Assembly (NCBI GenBank): GCA_028278525.1
Contig: JANQEE010000020.1
Location: 62,001 to 126,000, forward strand
Reading direction: 5' to 3'
Origin: Minwuiaceae bacterium
Lineage (GTDB): Bacteria; Pseudomonadota; Alphaproteobacteria; Minwuiales; Minwuiaceae
Length of the DNA: 64,000 bases
The translations under genes were made by a program, and so were the position numbers. Each line of letters opens with the position of its first letter. Position 1 is the first letter of the stretch. The notes under the pieces are model-generated. The model had not been told where the DNA came from and ran no database searches. It was given only the letters and a program-made list of their open reading frames with translations. Shown piece by piece: positions 58,447-64,000 of this stretch.

Positions 58447-59445
58447 ATGCGCAAACTTGGCATATTCGGTCTTGGCGTAGCGGCCTGGATGGCGGCCGCC
58501 GCGCCGGCGACCGCCACCGAAAACTGGAAACTCGCTACCGCGGCCCAGCCGGGGTCGGTTCTTTATGACGTGATCACAGCCTTCATCGAGGACTTCAATC
58601 GCGAGATGAACGGCGAGATCGAGATGGAATTCCAGTTCGTCGGCAACGAGCAGGAAATGACCCAGCAGGTGATCCGGGGCCGGCTGCAGATGGGCGCGAC
58701 GTCGCTCGCCGGCGCCGGCGTCGCCGTGCCCGAGGGCACGGTGATGAACCTGCCCTACGCCTGGGAGAACGACGCGGAGCGCGCGTTCGTGACCGACGAA
58801 TTCGTGTTGCCGGTCTTGCAGGACCTCTATGCGGCAAAAGGCCTGATGCTTTACGAAGTCGCCGACGTCGGTTGGAACGATGTGGTTTGCACCTTCGCCT
58901 GCCTGACACCGGCAGACGTCGACGGCATCAAGGCGCGGATCTCACCGTCGCCGGCTTCGAAGATCTTCTGGCAACGCATGCAGGCGAACGGCGTGCAAAT
59001 GCCGCTCTCGGAGGCCTGGCCGGCGCTGGAAACCGGGCTGGTCGTCGCGGCGGACCTGCCGTTCCTCTACTACATCACGACGCCGGCCGCGCAGAGCGCC
59101 CCACACTACGTGCTGACCCGGCATTACCATCACCCGTCCGCCTGGATCATCAACGCGCGCCTCTACAACGGCCTGACCGACAAGCAGAAGGAGATTCTGG
59201 CCAGGGTCAAACCGGATACGGCGGAGACGCGCCAGTTGGTGGCCGATACCGAGAAGCCGAAGATGGCGGAATTTGTCGCCCAAGGTGGCTTCGTCCACGA
59301 GTTGACCGAAGAGCAGCGCAGCAAGTGGGCGGAACTTGTCATTCCGGGACAACAGGAGATGGTCGACGTGATCGGCGGCCGTGCCCAGGAAGTCTACGAC
59401 GCCATACAAGAAGGCAAAAAAGCCTGGGCAGCGAAGAACAACTGA
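58447..59445 (+). CDS. TRAP transporter solute-binding protein (DctP)
   Basis: A 332-residue periplasmic binding protein with signal peptide MRKLGIFGLGVAAWMAAAAPATA. The DctP-family blocks are EIEMEFQFVGNEQEMTQQVIRGRLQMGATSLAGAG, DVDGIKARISPSPASKIFWQRMQANGVQMPLSEAWPALETGLV (arginine and substrate loop) and YVLTRHYHHPSAWIINARLYNGLTDKQKEILA. It captures an organic acid for the DctQM channel. A ribosome-binding site (AAGGGAGGAA) precedes the ATG. It starts 123 bases after the dehydrogenase. Confidence 0.92.
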   Translation: MRKLGIFGLGVAAWMAAAAPATATENWKLATAAQPGSVLYDVITAFIEDFNREMNGEIEMEFQFVGNEQEMTQQVIRGRLQMGATSLAGAGVAVPEGTVMNLPYAWENDAERAFVTDEFVLPVLQDLYAAKGLMLYEVADVGWNDVVCTFACLTPADVDGIKARISPSPASKIFWQRMQANGVQMPLSEAWPALETGLVVAADLPFLYYITTPAAQSAPHYVLTRHYHHPSAWIINARLYNGLTDKQKEILARVKPDTAETRQLVADTEKPKMAEFVAQGGFVHELTEEQRSKWAELVIPGQQEMVDVIGGRAQEVYDAIQEGKKAWAAKNN

Positions 59446-59531
59446 GTCTTTTGACCTGCTGATGAACGATCCGCGGGCGCCGGTGGATGGCGCCTGCGGA
59501 TACTTGGCTTGTTTCGTCTGTTTGGGGGCAA

Positions 59532-60065
59532 ATGGACTCGGTTCTCAAATATTGGTTCCGCATCGAAGCGGGTCTGGCGATTGTCTGCCTGTTCAGCGTC
59601 GCCTGCCTGCTGTTTGCCGATGTCCTGGCGCGCGAGTTTTTCGGCAACGGCATCTTCGCCGCGCAGAAGCTCTCGGTGTACGCGACCGCTATAGGCGGCG
59701 TACTCGGCTACACGCTGGTGCTGCATAGCGGCGGACATTTGCGTCCGACCGCCATCGACAAGCTCACACCGGCCGGCTGGGATTCGGCGCTGAACCGCAT
59801 CGCCGATTTGATCTCGTCGGCGATTTGCGCCTTTCTGGGCGTGATTTCGGCCCAGTTCGTCCACTCGACCTACGAACTCGGCGAGGTCGGCATGGTGCTG
59901 CTGAATCCGCTCTGGCCGATCCAGCTGATCATTCCCTACACATTCTTTTCCGCATCACTGCGCTACTTCATCTATGCGGTACGGCAGGACCTCAGACCGG
60001 CCGAGCGCAGCGCTCTCGACAGTGCGGGGCCCGGCACGGGCAATGAGCAGGAGGCCGGGCGATGA
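59532..60065 (+). CDS. TRAP transporter small permease (DctQ)
   Basis: A 177-residue membrane protein with four predicted helices and the DctQ pattern FRIEAGLAIVCLFSVACLLFADVLAREFFGNGIFAAQKLSVYATAIGGVLGYTLVLHSGGHLRPTAI. The start at MDSVLKYW (ATG 59532) is chosen because GGGGGCA precedes it. It overlaps the large permease gene start by four bases (ATGA). Confidence 0.88.
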   Translation: MDSVLKYWFRIEAGLAIVCLFSVACLLFADVLAREFFGNGIFAAQKLSVYATAIGGVLGYTLVLHSGGHLRPTAIDKLTPAGWDSALNRIADLISSAICAFLGVISAQFVHSTYELGEVGMVLLNPLWPIQLIIPYTFFSASLRYFIYAVRQDLRPAERSALDSAGPGTGNEQEAGR

Positions 60066-61321
60066 CCTGGCTGCTGCTGCTCGTTCTCGTCATTGTCCTG
60101 CTGCTGCTGCGCCAGAACATCATCCTGGTGGTCGCCGTGGCCACCGCCTACATCCATGTGTTCCTGGCCGATTCGAAGCTCGAATTCCTCGCCCAGGATA
60201 TCTGGTTCGCGATCGACCGCGAGGTGCTGCTGTCGATCCCGATGTTCATCCTTGCCGGCTCGGTGATGACACGCGGCTCTATCGCCCGCCGGCTGATCCG
60301 GATCATGACGGCGCTGACCTCACCGGTTCCCGGCGGCCTCGGCGTCGCGGCGGTGCTGTCCTGCGCGGTATTCGCAGCAATTTCCGGCTCCTCGATCGTG
60401 ACGATGCTGGCGGTCGGCGCGATCATGTACCCCGCGCTGCTGGAGCAGGGGTACGACCGCCGTTTCGCGATCGGCGCGCTGGCGGCGGGCGGAACGCTCG
60501 GCATCATCATCCCGCCGAGCATCCCGCTGATCCTGTACGGGATCATGACGGAGACATCGATCACCGATCTGTTCCTCGCCGGCATCGGCCCGGGCCTGCT
60601 GCTGACCGGTATGATGATCGCCTACAGCCTGTGGCGTTGCCGCAGCCTGCCGGCCACGCCATGGGATTTCGGAGAGCTGATATCGGCCTTTCGCGAAGGT
60701 ATCTTTGCCCTGATGATGCCGGTCATCCTGCTGGGCGGCATTTATTCCGGCTACTTCACGCCGACGGAATCTGCGGCAGTGGCACTGTTCTACGCGATCG
60801 TGGTGGAGGTCTTCATCCATCGGGAACTCCGCCCGCTGGAGACCTTCACCATCGGTCTCGATACGCTGAAGCTGCTCGGAACGCTGCTGCTGCTGCTCGC
60901 AATTGCCGGCAGTTTGAACACCATCCTCGATTACGAGGGGGTGCCCAAGGACATGGTCCGCTTCCTCACCGAGCTTACCGACAGCAATTGGATCCTTATC
61001 GTCGGCATCAATGTCCTGCTGCTGATCGTGGGATGCTTCATGGACATCGGCTCGGCGATACTCATCCTGGCGCCGCTGCTGTGGCCGATCGGCGAGGCCA
61101 TCGGCTTTCACCCGGTTCATTTCGGCATCGTCATGATCGTCAATCTGGAGCTCGGCTATCTGACGCCGCCGGTCGGCATCAACATCCTTATCGGCATGAT
61201 CGCCTTCCGGGAGTCGTTCGGCACCATCGTGCGGGCGGTGGTGCCCTTCCTGCTGATCATGCTGCTGGCGCTGATCCTGGTGATTGTGTTCCCGTGGATC
61301 TCGCTGTCGTTTATCGGCTAG
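60062..61321 (+). CDS. TRAP transporter large permease (DctM)
   Basis: A 419-residue permease with about twelve helices. Conserved blocks are IPMFILAGSVMTRGSIARRLI, AISGSSIVTMLAVGAIMYPALLEQGYDRRFAIGALAAGGTLGIIIPPSIPLILYGIMTETSI, YSGYFTPTESAAVALFYA and LELGYLTPPVGINILIG. It is the secondary-transport subunit that uses a sodium or proton gradient to move the substrate brought by DctP. It ends the operon and is followed by a strong bidirectional terminator. Confidence 0.94.
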   Translation: MTWLLLLVLVIVLLLLRQNIILVVAVATAYIHVFLADSKLEFLAQDIWFAIDREVLLSIPMFILAGSVMTRGSIARRLIRIMTALTSPVPGGLGVAAVLSCAVFAAISGSSIVTMLAVGAIMYPALLEQGYDRRFAIGALAAGGTLGIIIPPSIPLILYGIMTETSITDLFLAGIGPGLLLTGMMIAYSLWRCRSLPATPWDFGELISAFREGIFALMMPVILLGGIYSGYFTPTESAAVALFYAIVVEVFIHRELRPLETFTIGLDTLKLLGTLLLLLAIAGSLNTILDYEGVPKDMVRFLTELTDSNWILIVGINVLLLIVGCFMDIGSAILILAPLLWPIGEAIGFHPVHFGIVMIVNLELGYLTPPVGINILIGMIAFRESFGTIVRAVVPFLLIMLLALILVIVFPWISLSFIG

Positions 61322-61377
61322 CTGCGATCCCGGGGTGGGTCCAGCCTAAACGAACGGTTAAGGGTTTCGGAGAATGA

Positions 61378-61412
61378 AAAAAGGGGCCAAGCGGATTGCT
61401 TGGCCCCTTTTT
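61378..61412. terminator. Strong bidirectional terminator
   Basis: AAAAAGGGGCCAAGC and GCTTGGCCCCTTTTT form a 15-bp perfect stem with a 5-base loop. It has T runs in both directions, ending the TRAP operon (+) and the tRNA-Asn transcript (-). Confidence 0.95.
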
Positions 61413-61420
61413 ACCTGAAT

Positions 61421-61495
61421 TGGCTCCCCGGGTCGGATTCGAACCAACGACCTAGCGGTTAACAGCCGCTTGCTCTACCGCTGAGCTACCGAGGA
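61421..61495 (-). tRNA. tRNA-Asn (anticodon GTT)
   Basis: A 75-nt cloverleaf with acceptor arms TCCTCGG and CCGGGGA (one G-T pair), D arm AGCTCAGCGGTAGAGC, an anticodon loop CTGTTAA containing GTT, T arm GTTGGTTCGAATCCGAC and encoded CCA. The bidirectional terminator lies 8 bases beyond its 3' end. Confidence 0.97.
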
Positions 61496-61606
61496 TCAAC
61501 AGGAAATCTAACGCGCTCTATAGCAAACTCATCGCGGCAGCGCCAGCCCTGCGTTAACGCTCCCGCGCGGGCTTGCCGGCATGTTTACACCGGTGTATGG
61601 CGGGCC

Positions 61607-61864
61607 ATGTCCCAGTCGCGTCCCAACCGGCAAAGCCGGCAGTTGAAGCTTCCGAAATCCCGGATTCTCCGCGTGGGCCTGGGCGTCGCGCTGATTGTCG
61701 GCGGACTGCTCGGCTTCCTGCCGGTAGTGGGCTTTTGGATGCTGCCACTTGGTCTCGCCGTGCTCTCGGTAGATATCCCCTGGGTCAGGCGGCGGCGTCG
61801 GAGGATCGCCATCTGGTGGGGTCGCCGGCGCCGGTCCGCGCGGAGCCAGACCCCAGGCCCGTAA
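61607..61864 (+). CDS. PGPGW-type small transmembrane protein
   Basis: An 85-residue membrane protein. A Lys/Arg-rich N-terminus precedes two hydrophobic segments (ILRVGLGVALIVGGLLGFLPVVGFWMLPLGLAVLSV), and the tail is extremely basic (WVRRRRRRIAIWWGRRRR). The GLLGFLPVVGFWMLPLGL block matches the small PGPGW-type membrane proteins of Rhizobiales and relatives. Function unknown; probably in the inner membrane. Confidence 0.7.
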   Translation: MSQSRPNRQSRQLKLPKSRILRVGLGVALIVGGLLGFLPVVGFWMLPLGLAVLSVDIPWVRRRRRRIAIWWGRRRRSARSQTPGP

Positions 61865-62026
61865 CGGCCCCGGGATGCCACCGCATTGCCACAGGAAATT
61901 AACCGGCCGGTGGTCCGTGCCGCGTACTATCGCCATGTCTGGAGTACCGAAGAGGAGCACGACCAACTCGGACGCGGCCCGGTAATCCGCGCCTGCCATC
62001 ACCGGCCGGGCCGCGTCCATACTTCT

Positions 62027-63271
62027 CTAATTCGAAGCCTGGGGAACCAAAATCCACCGCCCGGCATCGTCGCTCCGCTCGCCATCGAAGGTATTGCCCT
62101 GAAGGACGAAGGCGCCGGGCCTGGCTACACCGGCATAGGTGTAGCCCTGGAAGCTGTTGCCGCGCACGATCGCATCCAGCGATCCCTGGTTCAGGATGCC
62201 GATGGCCGCCGGCGCCCGATTTACGAACCGGTTGCCCTCGACCAAGAGATAGCCCTCGTCGCCCAACCGGATGGAATGCTCGTTTTCCGCGTTCGGACCC
62301 TGGACGATGGTATTGCCGGAGATGATCCCGACGCCGCCGTCATTGAGGCTGATGCTGTAGCTGGTCGGGCTGTCGCCGTCGTCGAACGTCGAATTGATGA
62401 CGTGGGTTTCCTGCGCCCGGCTTTGAATGTGGTTGCCGCGGTTGGTGTTGCGGAACTCGCTGTCGCGGATCACCACCCGGACGGTCTGGCCGCTGATGTA
62501 AATCCCATGCGCGCAGCCGGGGCCGTCGCAGCTGCCGTTGCCGATGAACCGGGAGCGTTCGATCAGCAGCGTTCCGTTGCGGTGATTGGAGTTGCCGAGA
62601 ATGCCGTTCTCGTTGTCGATAAAGTCGGTATCGCGGATCGTCAGGTCACCCGATTCCCAGCGGATGCCCGCGCCGTTGCGGGCAGGCACGGTAGCGCCGG
62701 AGAGCACGACACCCTCCAGTGTCAGGTCGGCCCGGGCAACCAGAAAGCCGCGCCGGTTCGGAATTTTCTGCGTTCCGCGGATGATCGCCCGCTCGCCGGG
62801 ATAGCTGCGAATTGTCAACGGATGCCGGATGAAGGCGGACTGGTTTTTGTAGACCCCGCCGCGCAGCACGACGACATCGCCGGCGAACGACGCGCCGACC
62901 GCATCGCCCAGCGTACGGAATTCTTCCCCGGGCCCGACGGTCAGCGTGCGGCCCTCGCGCCGATTGCCGGCGGATTGTCCCGGGCAGGCGGCTTTAAGCT
63001 TGCCGTCGGGGCCGCGCACCACACGCCCAATGCTGCGGGTCCCCGTCGGCAGTCCTTTCCGGACCGACTTGTCCGCGACGTAGAGTTCCGCCTTCAGGGC
63101 TTTCACCTTGGCGTCCAGGTCGGCAAACCGCGGATCCGCGCTGGCGCAATCGCGGCCGTCGCCGCCCGCCGCCTGCGCGGCCAAACCGACGTTCGCCGCC
63201 ATCCAGACAAGCAGGACGAGGCAACACCGCCAAACGCCCGGAAAACCGATAATCCTGGAAATCGGGCTCAT
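62027..63271 (-). CDS. Exported right-handed parallel beta-helix protein
   Basis: A 414-residue secreted protein. A signal peptide (about 30 residues, ending NVGLAAQA) is followed by a coil-rich region and a large parallel beta-helix with repeats such as NHRNGTLLIERSRFIGNGSCDGPGCAHGIYISGQTVRVVIRDSEFRNTNRGNHIQSRAQETHVINSTFDDG (described in parts). It resembles polysaccharide lyases and mannuronan epimerase-like proteins, but catalytic residues cannot be assigned. The start at MSPISRIIGF avoids an upstream extension that would run into tRNA-Cys. Confidence 0.8.
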   Translation of the reverse strand: MSPISRIIGFPGVWRCCLVLLVWMAANVGLAAQAAGGDGRDCASADPRFADLDAKVKALKAELYVADKSVRKGLPTGTRSIGRVVRGPDGKLKAACPGQSAGNRREGRTLTVGPGEEFRTLGDAVGASFAGDVVVLRGGVYKNQSAFIRHPLTIRSYPGERAIIRGTQKIPNRRGFLVARADLTLEGVVLSGATVPARNGAGIRWESGDLTIRDTDFIDNENGILGNSNHRNGTLLIERSRFIGNGSCDGPGCAHGIYISGQTVRVVIRDSEFRNTNRGNHIQSRAQETHVINSTFDDGDSPTSYSISLNDGGVGIISGNTIVQGPNAENEHSIRLGDEGYLLVEGNRFVNRAPAAIGILNQGSLDAIVRGNSFQGYTYAGVARPGAFVLQGNTFDGERSDDAGRWILVPQASN

Positions 63272-63334
63272 ACAGCTACCACCGTGACGTGATCGCTCCG
63301 CCCTCTCGGCAAAGCCTGGCAGCCATGGCGCCAT

Positions 63335-63408
63335 TGGAGGCCTGGACCGGAATCGAACCGGTGTAAACGGATTTGCAGTCCGCTGCGTAACCACTCCGCC
63401 ACCAGGCC
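63335..63408 (-). tRNA. tRNA-Cys (anticodon GCA)
   Basis: A 74-nt cloverleaf with acceptor arms GGCCTGG and CCAGGCC, an anticodon loop CTGCAAA containing GCA, T arm CCGGTTCGATTCCGG, discriminator T and encoded CCA. It lies just upstream of the beta-helix gene on the same strand. Confidence 0.97.
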
Positions 63409-63582
63409 GTTTCCTTGGCTGCCGCCGGCAGGGCGGCCCTTAAATTCAGCCTAGCGGCTGTATATCGTCGCAACGGCGGCACGGTCAAGCAGAGGCGAGC
63501 CAGACAGCCCGGGAAAGCGCCGTTGTCAACGTAACCGCCGGCAACTATAAAACCCGCGGGATTCTTGCGGAAAGGCTTGCAT

Positions 63583-64000
63583 ATGACCAGCAGCGAGCAA
63601 TACGCCGTCGCACGGCGGCATATGGTGGAAAGCCAGGTAAGGCCCAACAAGGTCACCGACGAACGCGTCGCCGACGCCATGCTGTGCACACCGCGCGAGC
63701 TGTTCGTGCCGAAGCCTTATCGCGGCGTCGCCTATATGGATGAAGACATACAGATCGCCAGCGGCCGCTTTCTTATGGAACCGATGGTGTTCGCCCGCCT
63801 GCTGCAGGAGGCGGGAGTGGAGCCCGACGACACGGTCCTGGATATCGGTTGCGGCACCGGTTATTCGACGGCCGTGCTCGGTCACCTGGCGGGAACGGTC
63901 GTGGCGCTGGAACACGATCACGACCTTGCAGCCCGGGCCACGGAACTGCTTGCCGAGCTGGGTATCGACAACGCTGCCGTGGTCGAAGGACCGCTGGATA
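63583..64000 (+). CDS. Protein-L-isoaspartate O-methyltransferase-like protein (3' end outside window)
   Basis: The first 139 residues of a Pcm-family SAM methyltransferase. VARRHMVESQVRPNKVTDERVADAMLCTPRELFVPKPYRGVAYMDEDIQIASGRFLMEPMVFARLLQEAGVEP is the typical N-terminal part and VLDIGCGTGYSTAVLGHLAGTVVALEHD is the SAM-binding motif. Alphaproteobacteria often have such a gene directly before tolC. AAAGG lies about 10 bases before the ATG. Whether it repairs isoaspartate or has another methyl acceptor cannot be told. Confidence 0.85.
   Translation, partial: MTSSEQYAVARRHMVESQVRPNKVTDERVADAMLCTPRELFVPKPYRGVAYMDEDIQIASGRFLMEPMVFARLLQEAGVEPDDTVLDIGCGTGYSTAVLGHLAGTVVALEHDHDLAARATELLAELGIDNAAVVEGPLD

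Noticed and set aside
63272..63394. N-terminal extension of the beta-helix gene
   Set aside because: It would overlap the tRNA-Cys gene, and the signal peptide begins at the ATG at 63271.
1..64000. Prophage, insertion sequence, CRISPR or toxin-antitoxin modules
   Set aside because: No transposase, integrase, phage structural gene, spacer-repeat pattern or toxin-antitoxin pair was recognised on either strand.

Overview
This window looks like chromosomal DNA of a free-living, high-GC alphaproteobacterium, probably Rhodospirillales-like, although the exact taxon cannot be read from it. The evidence is an NDUFS4-type accessory subunit of complex I, an alphaproteobacterial LexA box (GTTC-N7-GTTC), a ChrR-type zinc anti-sigma factor with RpoE-type promoters, an Aap-type amino-acid transporter, TRAP transport, ModABC and an ECF41 sigma factor. 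I see no prophage, insertion sequence, CRISPR array or replication origin. Four tRNA genes (Pro-TGG, Arg-TCT, Asn-GTT, Cys-GCA) are scattered through it. About 75 protein genes fill nearly all the space.

Layout. 1-6.3 kb: thioesterase end, a 36-bp perfect palindrome, tRNA-Pro, small hypothetical genes (one behind a LexA box), a PhyH dioxygenase, an O-methyltransferase, a transglutaminase-like protein, a VOC protein, a SPOR protein, the complex I subunit and tRNA-Arg. 6.3-13 kb: a 17-kDa-antigen-like lipoprotein, a two-component system with PepSY and His-rich exported proteins, a lipoprotein hydrolase and a diheme cytochrome. 13-26.8 kb: LysE and EamA exporters, an amidohydrolase/MarR pair with a large operator, an S2P-like protease, an AhpD-like/ECF41 pair, a DUF2157-DUF4401-GDYXXLXY operon, MscS and a DEAD-box helicase. 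27-30 kb: a HEAT-like gene, a Crp-family regulator and a second PhyH protein. 30.8-40.4 kb: mod genes, hisI, znuA and metC on one strand, then aapJQMP. 40.5-45.7 kb: sulfur and tRNA-editing genes (sseA, alaX, cysK), NUDIX, GGCT and HspQ. 46-54.5 kb: a ChrR/RpoE-type stress cluster. 54.8-64 kb: hydratase, Bax-like protein, acyl-CoA dehydrogenase, TRAP transporter, beta-helix protein and a Pcm-like methyltransferase.

The most striking signal is a family of three nearly identical small-RNA genes on the minus strand (near 12.9, 27.15 and 28.95 kb). Each has a conserved core of about 27 nt, its own GC-rich terminator with a U tract, an aligned -10 box, and a perfect TGTGA-N6-TCACA box centred about 41-42 nt upstream of the predicted start. 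That is the geometry of a class II CRP promoter. The third copy is divergent from a gene for a Crp-family protein whose recognition helix (RETVxR) is the type that reads TGTGA. This suggests a CRP-controlled multicopy sRNA circuit that I do not recognise.

The second system is a ChrR anti-sigma gene without an adjacent rpoE, but with two RpoE-type promoters (TGATCC-N18-TATAAA and TGATCC-N18-TACAAG). These face inward from both ends of a membrane-lipid cluster: flavin oxidoreductase, DUF1365, cyclopropane-type methyltransferase, MFS, SDR, NTF2-like and DUF3833 genes. It is probably a singlet-oxygen or lipid-damage response.
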